The notes under the pieces: generated by a model | Databases searched by the model: none | The model's input: only the letters and a program-made list of their open reading frames with translations | Told to the model about the DNA's origin: nothing | Part shown: in pieces, positions 41,245-49,589 of the stretch | How positions within the stretch are numbered: position 1 is the stretch's first letter | How the letters are laid out: each line of letters opens with the position of its first letter | Source of the DNA: Amycolatopsis marina | Lineage (GTDB): Bacteria; Actinomycetota; Actinomycetes; Mycobacteriales; Pseudonocardiaceae | Reading direction: 5' to 3' | Length of the DNA: 64,000 bases | Assembly (NCBI RefSeq): GCF_900111885.1 | Contig: NZ_FOKG01000021.1 | Location: 1-64,000 of the forward strand | Made by a program: the position numbers and the translations under genes

Positions 41245-41889
41245 CTAGTCCTGTGCTGGGCGGGTGGCGCGGTCGAAGAGTTCGGCGAGTTCCCGGCCGT
41301 AGGCTTCCACGTCCAGTTCGGGGTCCTCGGCGAACCGCGCTGACACGCCGTCCAGCGCCTGCCTGATCGTCATCGCCATCACGGCGACGTCGAAGCTGCC
41401 GAACGCTCCTTCGCGCTGGCCCTGTTGCAGTTGTCGTTCGAGCCGCCCGACCCGCAGGTCGTGCCAGACCATGCTCACGACCGGCGTGTCGAGGTTCTTT
41501 CGGGCGTTGGTCCCGATCTCGATGAGTGCCCGAGTCCGTTCGGGATACGCGTGCAGGAAAGCGACCTCGGACTCGATGTAGGCGCGCAGCAGCTCTGGAC
41601 GGTCGGCATCCGAGGGCGTGCGTGATCCCAGGTAGGTGTCCATCGTGTCGATGATGTCGAGCAGCGTCGCCTGCAGGAGATCGGCCTTTCCGGCGAAGTG
41701 GTAGGAGATCAGTCTCGTGCTGCTCAGTTCGGCCCGCTCGACGATGCGAGCGAACGACGTCTTCGCGTAACCGATGTCGGCCACTGTCGCGATCGTCGCG
41801 GCGATGATCTGGGCGCGGCGGCTGTTCTCGCTCGTGGGGACGCCCATCCCCGCGCCGAACTGTTCGGAGCGCTCCTCGTTTACTTGCAT
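41245..41889 (-). CDS. TetR-family transcriptional regulator
   Basis: A 214-residue regulator with an N-terminal TetR helix-turn-helix (ATVADIGYAKTSFARIVERAELSSTRLISYHFAGKADLL at about residues 33-71). It breaks the conserved DUF151-MerR gene order and lies on the opposite strand, so it is probably a later insertion. Its start codon falls inside an inverted repeat, suggesting autorepression. The target gene is unknown. Confidence 0.88.
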   Translation of the reverse strand: MQVNEERSEQFGAGMGVPTSENSRRAQIIAATIATVADIGYAKTSFARIVERAELSSTRLISYHFAGKADLLQATLLDIIDTMDTYLGSRTPSDADRPELLRAYIESEVAFLHAYPERTRALIEIGTNARKNLDTPVVSMVWHDLRVGRLERQLQQGQREGAFGSFDVAVMAMTIRQALDGVSARFAEDPELDVEAYGRELAELFDRATRPAQD

Positions 41890-41915
41890 GAGTAAGAATT
41901 TACCCGGCCAAGTAA
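41880..41915. promoter_or_regulatory. Candidate autoregulatory operator of the TetR gene
   Basis: TTACTTG (41880-41886) and CAAGTAA (41909-41915) are exact inverse repeats. A third half, AGTAA (41891-41895), pairs with the left arm. The TetR ATG (41887-41889) lies within the repeat. Confidence 0.6.
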
Positions 41916-42131
41916 GAGCACGTCAATCCGGATGCGCGTGCGACAGAGCCTCGGGTGTCCGCGCGTCGCGTTGACCGCTTCGTCCGACCCGCTTACCGTC
42001 GGAGGAGATAAATCGCGTCAGTGTAGTTCCCCTGCCGGTGCGCTGCTGGTCGCGATTGTCGTCCGGAGCTCCCGTCCCTGGGAGCTGCGGTGTCGTTCGT
42101 CGGCCATGGGGCCGGGCGAGGGGAGGCATGC

Positions 42132-42698
42132 GTGGTCGAGGAAAGGCCGATCGAGGCCGTCGACGGCGAGCAGGGTGAGTTGTTCCCCGACGCGTCGCTG
42201 CCGGACGAGCTGGTCGGCTACCGGGGTCCGGCCGCGTGCCAGATCGCCGGTATCACCTATCGCCAGCTCGACTACTGGGCCAGGACGAAGCTCGTCGCGC
42301 CGAGCATCCGCACGGCTCACGGCTCCGGTTCGCAACGTCTCTACTCGTTCAAGGACATCCTGGTCCTGAAGATCGTCAAACGACTGCTCGACACCGGGGT
42401 CTCACTGCAGAACATCCGGGTCGCCGTCGAGCACCTCCGGGCCAGGGGAGTGCGGGACCTGGCGAGGGTGACGCTGTTCTCCGACGGCACGACAGTCTAC
42501 GAGTGCACCTCGCCGGAGGAGATCGTCGATCTGCTGCAAGGTGGTCAGGGTGTTTTCGGTATCGCGGTCAGCGGTGCCATGCAGGAGATCAGCGGGACGA
42601 TCCACGAGTTCCCCGCGGAACGCGCGGACGGCGGCGAGATCGAGCAGCAGGTTCCCGACGAGCTCTCGCAGCGGCGCAGCGCCCGGCGTACGGGCTGA
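42132..42698 (+). CDS. MerR-family regulator (Rv1830-like)
   Basis: A 188-residue MerR regulator. The winged helix is GPAACQIAGITYRQLDYWARTKLVAPSIRTA (in two parts) with GSGSQRLYSFKDILVLKIVKRLLD. A helical C-terminal domain follows. It matches Rv1830 in content and in position two genes after Rv1828-like and one after DUF151. GTG 42132 has GGGGAGG upstream; the frame extends 14 codons further without a better start. Confidence 0.92.
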   Translation: MVEERPIEAVDGEQGELFPDASLPDELVGYRGPAACQIAGITYRQLDYWARTKLVAPSIRTAHGSGSQRLYSFKDILVLKIVKRLLDTGVSLQNIRVAVEHLRARGVRDLARVTLFSDGTTVYECTSPEEIVDLLQGGQGVFGIAVSGAMQEISGTIHEFPAERADGGEIEQQVPDELSQRRSARRTG

Positions 42699-42778
42699 GG
42701 TCGAGCGCCGCCGGACTACCGCCGACCGCCCGGATCGCCCGGGTGTGGGGACGCTAAGGTGATCAGCGTTGTCGCCGA

Positions 42779-42992
42779 ACCGCGCGGGAGAGACCAGGCC
42801 ACCAACAGTGGGCCTGGCGCCGAAGGAGCAACTCCTCCCCGGAAACTCTCAGGCACCAGGGACCGCGGGGTGAGACGCCTCTGGAAAGCGGGTCGTCGGG
42901 TCACCCTCCGACGACCCCGCCGAAGGTGCAAGCCCAGCTGAAAGCAGGGCGAACCTCTCAGGCGCCCGGACGAACGGGCACGGACAGAGGGG
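42779..42992 (+). ncRNA. Tandem glycine riboswitch
   Basis: Two aptamers in series. The first (about 42781-42870) contains GGGAGAG, GCGCCGAAGGAGCAA and AACTCTCAGGCACC. The second (about 42872-42992) contains GCCTCTGGAAAG, CGCCGAAGGTGCAAGCC, ACCTCTCAGGCGCC and GGACAGAGG. These are the conserved blocks of the gcvT-type glycine riboswitch. In mycobacteria it precedes gcvB (glycine dehydrogenase). Here no glycine-cleavage gene follows. Confidence 0.95.
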
Positions 42993-43016
42993 GAGGCCGT
43001 TACCACGCCGGAGGAG

Positions 43017-43064
43017 CCATTACCCGCGAGGTAATGGTTTCGACCAGCCCTCCGCCGGTAGCGT
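43017..43064 (+). promoter_or_regulatory. Inverted repeat and leaderless promoter of the XRE gene
   Basis: CCATTACC (43017-43024) and GGTAATGG (43030-43037) form a perfect 8-bp inverted repeat followed by TTT. It could be an autoregulator site or a small terminator for the riboswitch transcript. A -10-like TAGCGT (43059-43064) stands seven bases before the GTG start, consistent with a leaderless transcript independent of the riboswitch. Confidence 0.6.
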
Positions 43065-43071
43065 CGCAGCG

Positions 43072-43863
43072 GTGACGACGACCATCTCATCTCGCTCGGT
43101 GGGGGAACTGCTGCGGGAGTGGCGTGACCGGCGCCGGACCAGCCAGCTCGACCTCGCGATCGCGGCGGACATCTCCACCCGTCATCTCAGTTTCGTGGAG
43201 ACCGGGAGAGCGAAGCCCAGCAGGGATATGGTGCTGCGTCTCGGCGAGCACCTCGATGTCCCGCTGCGGGAACGAAACCAGCTGCTCCTCGCCGCGGGGT
43301 ATGCGCCCGTCTACGCGGAATCCTCACTCACCGAGCCGAGTCTTGCCGCCGCGCGGCAGGCGGTCCGGCGATTGCTGCGTGCCCATGAGCCCTACCCTGC
43401 CGTGGTGATCGACCGTGTCTGGAACATGGTCGACGGCAATGCGAGTATCGGGATCCTCACCGAAGGCATTGCCGAGGACCTGCTGACCCCACCGGTGAAC
43501 GTCCTGCGCGCCACGCTGCATCCCGAGGGGATGGCCCCGCGGATCGCCAACCTTGGCGAGTGGCGGGCGAACCTGCTTGGCAGGCTGCGCCGTGAGGTGC
43601 GGGCCACGGCGGACGGCGCACTGTCCGAGCTGCTCGCGGAGCTGCGCGAGTACCCGTGCGCGGACGAAGTCCCGGAGGTCGACGTTCCGGGGCCGGGGGA
43701 CATCGTGGTTCCGCTGCGCCTGCGGCACCACGACGGCGAGCTCACCTTCTTCAGCACGGTCGCCACGTTCGGCACGCCGCTCGACGTCACGCTCGCGGAG
43801 CTGTCGATCGAGTCGTTCTACCCGGCCGACGACACGACGGCCGCGGCGCTCACGAGCACCTGA
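43072..43863 (+). CDS. XRE-family regulator with MmyB-like ligand-binding domain
   Basis: A 263-residue protein. The N-terminal XRE helix-turn-helix is SQLDLAIAADISTRHLSFVETGRAKPSRDMVLRLGEHLDVP. The C-terminal MmyB-like domain, a PAS-type fold, contains YPAVVIDRVWNMVDGN, LLTPPVNVLRATLHPEGMAPRIANL and LTFFSTVATFGTPLDVT. Such regulators commonly control a divergent or nearby oxidoreductase. None is beside it here. It occupies the place where a glycine-cleavage gene would be expected behind the riboswitch. Confidence in the family is high; the role is unknown. Confidence 0.9.
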   Translation: MTTTISSRSVGELLREWRDRRRTSQLDLAIAADISTRHLSFVETGRAKPSRDMVLRLGEHLDVPLRERNQLLLAAGYAPVYAESSLTEPSLAAARQAVRRLLRAHEPYPAVVIDRVWNMVDGNASIGILTEGIAEDLLTPPVNVLRATLHPEGMAPRIANLGEWRANLLGRLRREVRATADGALSELLAELREYPCADEVPEVDVPGPGDIVVPLRLRHHDGELTFFSTVATFGTPLDVTLAELSIESFYPADDTTAAALTST

Positions 43864-43895
43864 CGGGCTGGACCAGCTGACGGCCTCCGGCACGG

Positions 43896-44549
43896 TCACA
43901 TGCCGCTGGCGGTGAGAATCTCCTGTTGGGCAGGCTCGAGGAGGTAGGCGCGGAACGATTGGGCCGCGTGCTTGTGCACGACGTCGATGCCGTCCCCGGC
44001 CAGACCGATGAACGGGTAGTCGGCCGAGCCGCTCGAAGCCACCGACTCGGCCGGGGAGCCGACGAGCCGGGGATCGATGTTGTCGAGTTCACTGGTCCAC
44101 CAGGAGGATTCCGGGATCCAGCCAGCGGGCAGTCCGCCGATGGTGTCGAGGCCGGTCTTGCCGGTCAGCGCGTCGAGCACGGTCCTGGAGGGAACAGCGT
44201 CGACGTCGACCCGGATGCAGTGGGCCCGAACGACGGTGTTGGCCTGGTTCCAGTTTTGCGCTGCCGTGGTCACCGCCTTCTCGGCGCTTGGGGTGACGAC
44301 GACCCGGAGTGCGGTGTCACCTTCCGGGCAGCTGGACGCCTGTGCCTCAGCGCGCCGGTTCAGCATGTCGTCGGCCCAGTTCCACCCGACCCAGCCGAGG
44401 CCGAGCAGTGCGACGAGTACGGCGCAGGCGATCGGCCACGCGGCGATCCTGCGGCGTGGGCCGCGGCCGATCGCACGATGTGTACCGGTGGAGGTGCAAC
44501 TGTCGGGTGACGGCGGAGCCGGTGGTTCGACCCTGCTGTGACGCCCCAT
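43896..44549 (-). CDS. Membrane-anchored substrate-binding-like protein, shortened
   Basis: A 217-residue protein with a basic N-terminus, one membrane helix (IAAWPIACAVLVALLGLGWVGWNWA, read in two parts, about residues 37-60) and an extracellular domain. The domain has the segments ALRVVVTPSAEKAVTTAAQNW, LPAGWIPESSWWTSELD and AAQSFRAYLLEPAQQEILTA, as in actinobacterial substrate-binding/VWA proteins. Those are usually over 500 residues. Here the middle of the binding domain and the VWA domain are absent. It may be a remnant or a short paralogue. It starts MGRHSR at 44549. Confidence 0.65.
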   Translation of the reverse strand: MGRHSRVEPPAPPSPDSCTSTGTHRAIGRGPRRRIAAWPIACAVLVALLGLGWVGWNWADDMLNRRAEAQASSCPEGDTALRVVVTPSAEKAVTTAAQNWNQANTVVRAHCIRVDVDAVPSRTVLDALTGKTGLDTIGGLPAGWIPESSWWTSELDNIDPRLVGSPAESVASSGSADYPFIGLAGDGIDVVHKHAAQSFRAYLLEPAQQEILTASGM

Positions 44550-44650
44550 CCGAGTCCTTCCACTTCTCAAGCGAGAGCCGAACGCTCTCCGTGTATTACC
44601 AAAACGTTATCACCCTAACAGGGGACAGTCGCCGAGCAATGTGATGACTG

Positions 44651-45592
44651 TCAGTTGTGAGAATTGTCGGTGAAAGTACGTACGCCGCTCAGAATTTCGT
44701 GGCAGTGGGCGATCAACCGGCTGCGCAGTGGAGCGGCGCGGCGGGCGAATTCGGCCTGTGCCCTGGCGTACTCGGCCCGTCCGTGTGCGGTTTCGATCGG
44801 CAGCGCGGTGTACCCGAAACCGGACAGGTCGTACGGGCTCGCCCGCATGTCGAGCTCCCGGATCTCCACGGCGAGCGCGAAGCAGTCGCCGAGCAGCTCG
44901 GAAGGGATGAACGGCGAGAGCTTGTACGCCCACTTGAACAGATCCATGTTCGCGTGCAGGCACCCGGGCTGTTCCAGATCGACCTGCTCCTCCCGCGTGG
45001 GCTGAAGGGAGTTGAGCGGCCGGGCGGGTGGCGTGAAGAAGCGGAATGCGTCGTAGTGGCCGCACCGGATGTCAAGAGATTCGACGACCGCGTCCGTTCC
45101 TGATTCGCCGAGCCTGAGGCTCAGTTGTGAATGCCGAACCTTCTCAGCCTTCTGGCGGTAGACCATCGCCCATTCGTGAAGTCCGAAACAGTTCAGCCGA
45201 GGCGCACGTGCCGCGGTCGATTCGAGTAGGGCCAGCACGAACCGCGCGGTTCGGATACGGGCATCGCCGAACTCGGCGTCGTCCAGGACGACACCGCCCC
45301 CGGTCTCACGGTATCCGGGGCGGTCGAGGAACCGGCGCGCAGCCGGTCCCCGCAGGATCACTCCGGCGCCAGGGTGCCAGCGTTCGAGATGAGCCGGGCG
45401 GTGAGAGTAGTAGGTGAACAGGAAGTCGAGCACCGGGTGCTTCTCGCCGCGGGACCGGCGCTGCTGGTGCGGCACCGTCCATCTGCGCATGCGCTCGGCG
45501 TGTGCATGCTCGCGTGCCAGCCAGTCGGGTTCGGTCAGCACGCACTGCGAACGCTCTCCCGCCGGTTCACCGTCCACCTGCTGCATACTCAC
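44651..45592 (-). CDS. Conserved protein annotated in relatives as 3-methyladenine DNA glycosylase
   Basis: A 313-residue soluble protein conserved in actinobacteria. It contains DFLFTYYSHRPAHLERWHPGAG, LNCFGLHEWAMVYRQ and CGHYDAFRFFT. Relatives carry the name 3-methyladenine DNA glycosylase, but I cannot see a standard glycosylase active-site motif, so the activity is doubtful. Its start overlaps the stop of the CNNM gene at 45589 by four bases (ATGA), so it is the last gene of a three-gene operon. Confidence 0.75.
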   Translation of the reverse strand: MSMQQVDGEPAGERSQCVLTEPDWLAREHAHAERMRRWTVPHQQRRSRGEKHPVLDFLFTYYSHRPAHLERWHPGAGVILRGPAARRFLDRPGYRETGGGVVLDDAEFGDARIRTARFVLALLESTAARAPRLNCFGLHEWAMVYRQKAEKVRHSQLSLRLGESGTDAVVESLDIRCGHYDAFRFFTPPARPLNSLQPTREEQVDLEQPGCLHANMDLFKWAYKLSPFIPSELLGDCFALAVEIRELDMRASPYDLSGFGYTALPIETAHGRAEYARAQAEFARRAAPLRSRLIAHCHEILSGVRTFTDNSHN

Positions 45593-46638
45593 AGGGTCAC
45601 ATGCGTCCCGTCGCGCACGGTGCCCACGTACTCCTCGACCAGGTCCTCCAGCGCCACGACGCCAACCACCTCGCGGTTGGTGTCGATCGCCCTGGCCAGG
45701 TGGCTGCCGTCCGCTCGCATCGCGGACAGTGCCTCGTCCAGCCGTGCGGTGACCGGCAGTTCCGTCAGGTGCCGGGTCTTGCTCTCGGGCACTGTCGTCT
45801 CCGGTTCGTCACCCGCCTGGTCCAGCACATCCTTGACGTGGATGTAGCCGATGAGGTCCCCGGCCGCCGTCCGGACCGGGAATCGGGAGAAGCCGGTGGA
45901 GGAAACGGCCCTTTCGACGTCGCCGACCGACGGTGTGCTGGGTAGCGTCTTCAGCTCGCCGATCGGGACCAGGACGTCCGCGACCGTCTTCTGCACCGAG
46001 GACAACGTCTGGCTGAGCCTGCGGTGTTCGGACTGCTCGAGCAGCCCCTCCCTGCGGGACTCGCTGAGCAGGTCGGCCAGCTCGTCCGAGGTGTACGCCG
46101 TCTCCAGTTCGTCCTTCGGTTCCACCTTCACCACCCGGAGTATGGCGTTCGCCACGGAGTTGAGCAGCCAGATGAACGGGTTGGTCAGCTTGACCCACAC
46201 CACGTGGGCAGGCACGAGCCAGAGCGCGAGCCGCTCCGGTTCGGCGATCGCGATGTTCTTCGGCACCATCTCGCCGATGAGCACGTGCAGGAGGGTCATC
46301 GCGATCAGGGCCACCGCGAAGGCGATGACGTGCACGACATAGCTGGGCACCGGAAGGCCGAGCGCATTGAACGCGGATTCGAGCTGGTGGGCGATCGCCG
46401 GCTCGCCGAACTGCAGGAGCAGCAGCGAGCAGATGGTGATCCCGAGTTGGGCACCGGCCAGCATCCGTGAGACGTTGCGACTGGCGTTGATCACGATCCT
46501 GGCCCTGGTGTTGCCCTGCTCGAGAAGGGCCTCAAGGCGGTCCCGCCGGGAGGAGATCAGCGAGAACTCCGCACCGACGAAGAACGCGTTCGCCAGCAGC
46601 AGCACCCCGATCAGGGCAATGGCCACGCCGTCGCTCAT
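45589..46638 (-). CDS. CNNM/CBS-domain membrane protein (Rv1841c-like)
   Basis: A 349-residue protein of the CNNM family. The transmembrane domain covers about residues 1-150 (NAFFVGAEFSLISSRRDRLEALL; GEMVPKNIAIAEPERLAL), followed by a CBS pair (VADVLVPIGELKTLPSTPSV; LARAIDTNREVVGVVALEDLVEEYVG). It lacks the C-terminal CorC_HlyC domain that its neighbour has. Members are implicated in magnesium or cobalt transport. The start is coupled to the stop of the upstream paralogue. Confidence 0.9.
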   Translation of the reverse strand: MSDGVAIALIGVLLLANAFFVGAEFSLISSRRDRLEALLEQGNTRARIVINASRNVSRMLAGAQLGITICSLLLLQFGEPAIAHQLESAFNALGLPVPSYVVHVIAFAVALIAMTLLHVLIGEMVPKNIAIAEPERLALWLVPAHVVWVKLTNPFIWLLNSVANAILRVVKVEPKDELETAYTSDELADLLSESRREGLLEQSEHRRLSQTLSSVQKTVADVLVPIGELKTLPSTPSVGDVERAVSSTGFSRFPVRTAAGDLIGYIHVKDVLDQAGDEPETTVPESKTRHLTELPVTARLDEALSAMRADGSHLARAIDTNREVVGVVALEDLVEEYVGTVRDGTHVTL

Positions 46639-48008
46639 CGTTCTTCCTCCTTCGCGGAGTGCGCGGACTGCGCGGACTCGGAGGAGTCAGCGGCCTCCTG
46701 TGCGGGCAGCCTGCGCAGGCACAGTTCGGCGATGCGGAGCCGGTCCATGGTGGTCACGGAGACCTGCCACCCGTCGATGTCCAGTTCGTCACCCTCGTCG
46801 GGGATCCGGCCGAGCCGTTCGAGCACAAGGCCGGCGATGGTCTCGAAGTCGCCTTCGGGCATGCGAAACCCGGTCAGCTCCCGGATCTCGTCGTCGCGGA
46901 GCTGGCCGGAGACCATCCAGCTGTCGGCGTCCAGCTGCTGGGAGGACGGCGCCTCGCGCTCGTCGTGCTCGTCGCGGACGTCGCCGATGATCTCCTCGAC
47001 GACGTCCTCCAGCGTGACCATCCCCGCGGTCCCGCCGTACTCGTCCACCACCATCGCGAGCTGGAACCTCGAGGCCCTGAGCCGGTCGAGGAGGGCGTCG
47101 CCGGGCAGCGACTCGGGCACGGTGGGCACCGGACGCATGACCGAGCCGATCTTGACCGTCCCGCGTTCGGCGGGCGGAACTGTGAAGATCTGCTTGACAT
47201 GCACGGCACCCTGCACGTCGTCGAGATCCTCGGCGTAGACGGGGAAGCGGGAGAATCCGGTGCGCCGGGAGATGTCCACCAGAGCCTGGATCGGGTCGTC
47301 CACGGTGAGCGACTCCACCTGCACTCTCGAGGTCATCAGCTCGCCCGCGTTGCGGTCGCCGAAGCGCAGGGAGCGGCCCAGCAGTTCCGCGGTGGACGTG
47401 TCCAGGGTTCCGCTCTCGGCGCTGCTGCGCACGATCGAGCCGAGTTCCTGAGGAGACCGGGCCGAACGCAGTTCCTCCTGCGGCTCGATCCCGAACTTGC
47501 GGACCACCCAGTTCGCACTGTTGTTCATCAGGGTGATGAGCCAGCTGAACAGGGCGGAGAACCGTGAGTGGTAACCGGCGACCGCGCGAGCGGTCTGCAG
47601 CGGGCGGGCGATGGCGAGATTCTTCGGCATCATCTCGCCGACCACCATCGACAGCGACGTGGCGAGGACGAGGGCGAGAACCAGTGAGCTGCCCTTGGCG
47701 ACTGGGTCCGGTATGCCCATTGCGGACAGTGCGGGCCGGAGCAGTTCACCGATCAGCGGTTCGGCCACATACCCGGTTACCAGAGTGGTCAGCGTGATGG
47801 CCACCTGTGCGCCGGAGAGCTGAAACGACAGCGTGCGATGCGCCTTGAGCAGAGCTTTCGACCGTCGGTCACCGACCTGGCGGACGTTGGCCTCGACCGT
47901 GCTCCGCTCCAGTGTGGTCAGCGAGAACTCGGCGGCGACCGCGAGCCCGGTGCCGATTGTGAGCAACAGAACGAACAGGACACCGCCGATGGAGAGCAGA
48001 ACGTCCAT
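46635..48008 (-). CDS. CNNM/CBS/CorC-domain membrane protein (Rv1842c-like)
   Basis: A 457-residue paralogue of the next gene with a CNNM membrane domain (AAEFSLTTLERSTVEANV; VVGEMMPKNLAIARPLQ), a CBS pair (MTSRVQVESLTVDDP; MVVDEYGGTAGMVTLEDVVEEIIGD) and a C-terminal CorC_HlyC domain (DIDGWQVSVTTMDRLRIAELCL). The pair lies in the same order as mycobacterial Rv1842c-Rv1841c. Probable role: magnesium/cobalt homeostasis at the membrane. The tail is Ser/Glu-rich. Confidence 0.92.
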   Translation of the reverse strand: MDVLLSIGGVLFVLLLTIGTGLAVAAEFSLTTLERSTVEANVRQVGDRRSKALLKAHRTLSFQLSGAQVAITLTTLVTGYVAEPLIGELLRPALSAMGIPDPVAKGSSLVLALVLATSLSMVVGEMMPKNLAIARPLQTARAVAGYHSRFSALFSWLITLMNNSANWVVRKFGIEPQEELRSARSPQELGSIVRSSAESGTLDTSTAELLGRSLRFGDRNAGELMTSRVQVESLTVDDPIQALVDISRRTGFSRFPVYAEDLDDVQGAVHVKQIFTVPPAERGTVKIGSVMRPVPTVPESLPGDALLDRLRASRFQLAMVVDEYGGTAGMVTLEDVVEEIIGDVRDEHDEREAPSSQQLDADSWMVSGQLRDDEIRELTGFRMPEGDFETIAGLVLERLGRIPDEGDELDIDGWQVSVTTMDRLRIAELCLRRLPAQEAADSSESAQSAHSAKEEER

Positions 48009-48232
48009 CAGCGCGCTCCGCCGTGATCGCGGCGGGCTGAGACTCCGGGATCCTCAGGATCTTCGGGGTCAGCGGGTAAGCCGGGTTCGTCACCCGGCCC
48101 AGTACTGTCACCAGGTGACTGCGCGTCGCGCACGGTGAGAAGTCACTCCTTGTCGATGATGCAGGAAATGCGGTGTGCTCATCTTAGCGAGTCGAATGCT
48201 CCGCTGCTCGGGGGATTGCGTGGTGGCGCTGA

Positions 48233-48799
48233 TCACCCGGGGTCACGGCCAACGAGCCCGAGCAATCGTGCGGCCGGGTTCGCGTCCTCGGCGACCGGTA
48301 CCGGTGGGGCGAAAATACCCGCATCCTGCCACTGCTCGATCTCGGGTCCGATCTCCTTGATCAGCGACACCGCGACGTCGGGCTCGATCGGATCCGGCGC
48401 GCCGATGGCGGTGGCAAGGTCCCATCCGTGCACCGCGAGATCCAGAGTCATCTGCCAGCCGTAGTCCGCGGCGCCGATCCGGCCGGAGCTGACATGCACC
48501 GTGCGGTTCAGCGCGCCGGGCTTCGTCCAGGCCGATCTGGCCGCCGTGGCCGCCTCCGTCCATGCCCGGAGGGGGTCGGAGCCGAGTACGTCGCCGTCGA
48601 ACCGGTCGCCCACTTCCTCCAGCGTCCTGCCCGCGAGCAGGTGGGGTACCCAGAGTTGTTCGTGGACGAGGTGGCTCACCAGGTCGTGAACGTTCCATTC
48701 CGTGCAGGGGGTCGCGTTTCGCCACTGGCGCTGATCGACCCGGAGGATGGTCTGGTCGAAACCGCGCAGTGCGCGGCCGTGGGCGTCGAGAAGGTCCAT
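48233..48799 (-). CDS. TIGR03086-type metal-binding protein (MDMPI N-terminal/DinB-like)
   Basis: A 188-residue four-helix-bundle protein. The histidines in WNVHDLVSHLVHEQLWVPHLL and LDLAVHGWDLATAIG fit the divalent-metal site of the mycothiol-dependent maleylpyruvate isomerase family. Such proteins may be thiol-S-transferases that use mycothiol. ATG 48799 is used. It lies 53 bp from acnR on the same strand. The 224-bp gap on its other side holds the CNNM promoter but no feature I can define. Confidence 0.85.
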   Translation of the reverse strand: MDLLDAHGRALRGFDQTILRVDQRQWRNATPCTEWNVHDLVSHLVHEQLWVPHLLAGRTLEEVGDRFDGDVLGSDPLRAWTEAATAARSAWTKPGALNRTVHVSSGRIGAADYGWQMTLDLAVHGWDLATAIGAPDPIEPDVAVSLIKEIGPEIEQWQDAGIFAPPVPVAEDANPAARLLGLVGRDPG

Positions 48800-48852
48800 G
48801 CCTCCACCCCAGCACGGTCGCGTGGCGGACGCATACCGGGCGGCGCACGACA

Positions 48853-49449
48853 CTAGGCGGGGGTGATTTCCTCTCGCGCCCTGTGCCTGCGCACGGTCTC
48901 TTCGACCAGGTCGAGAACCGGGCCGAGGTTGTCCGCGGGAAGGCCCATCGCGAGGTGGGAGACCAACCCCTCGAGAACCAGTTCGAGAAACGCGGCGAGC
49001 ACATGCACGTCGACGTCGTCACGCAGGTTTCCGGCTTCGCGCTGACGCCGCAGGCGGCGCCGGGTCGCGGTGGTGAGTTGTTCGGACCGTTCCGCCCACC
49101 TGGCGCGGAACTCCGGGTCGGTGCGCAGCCTGCGGGAGACCTCCAGCCGCGTGCCGAGCCAGTCGGCCGGATGTTCGCTGCCGTTGGCCAGCAGATCCCG
49201 CATCACCTGGACCAGCCCCTGTTCGGCGACCACGTCCGCCATGCGTGCCGCATCGTCCTCGGCCAGCGCCAGGAACAATGACTCCTTGTCCCGGAAGTGG
49301 TGGAAGATCGCGCCACGGGAGAGCCGTGTGGCTTCCTCGAGGCGACGAACCGTGGCACCCTCGTAGCCGTGGCGCGCGAAGCAGATCCGCGCGCCGTCGA
49401 GGATCTGCCGCCGGCGCGCGTCGAGGTGGTCCTGGCTGACGCGTGGCAT
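48853..49449 (-). CDS. acnR: TetR-family aconitase repressor AcnR
   Basis: A 198-residue TetR protein. It matches corynebacterial AcnR closely through the DNA-binding and adjoining region (FARHGYEGATVRRLEEATR; LSRGAIFHHFRDKESLFLAL; DAARMADVVAEQGLVQVMRD). AcnR represses aconitase and responds to citrate/isocitrate with Mg2+. A perfect copy of its operator lies just before this gene, implying autoregulation. The aconitase gene is about 11 kb away in this window, not adjacent as in Corynebacterium. Confidence 0.92.
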   Translation of the reverse strand: MPRVSQDHLDARRRQILDGARICFARHGYEGATVRRLEEATRLSRGAIFHHFRDKESLFLALAEDDAARMADVVAEQGLVQVMRDLLANGSEHPADWLGTRLEVSRRLRTDPEFRARWAERSEQLTTATRRRLRRQREAGNLRDDVDVHVLAAFLELVLEGLVSHLAMGLPADNLGPVLDLVEETVRRHRAREEITPA

Positions 49450-49485
49450 TACCTGATCCTGTCACCCAGCGTGGACCCATGCAAT

Positions 49486-49501
49486 CAGTACGTACGTACT
49501 G
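49486..49501. promoter_or_regulatory. AcnR operator before acnR
   Basis: CAGTACGTACGTACTG is a perfect 16-bp palindrome and matches the published AcnR motif CAGNACnnncGTACTG at every position. It lies 37-52 bp before the acnR start. A -10-like TACTGA is embedded at its downstream edge on the minus strand. Confidence 0.9.
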
Positions 49502-49533
49502 TTATTGCGTGTCGCTGTCATGGTGCGATGCGC

Positions 49534-49567
49534 GGCGGGCTGATGACCCTCCGGTCATCAGCCCGCC
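49534..49567 (-). terminator. Hairpin terminator after the amino-acid dehydrogenase gene
   Basis: Perfect 15-bp arms (GGCGGGCTGATGACC at 49534-49548 and its complement at 49553-49567) around a 4-base loop, 22 bases past the dehydrogenase stop. There is no T-run, so it is a stem-only terminator. It insulates acnR from readthrough. Confidence 0.8.
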
Positions 49568-49589
49568 CCCAGCGGCTCAGACGCCCCTG

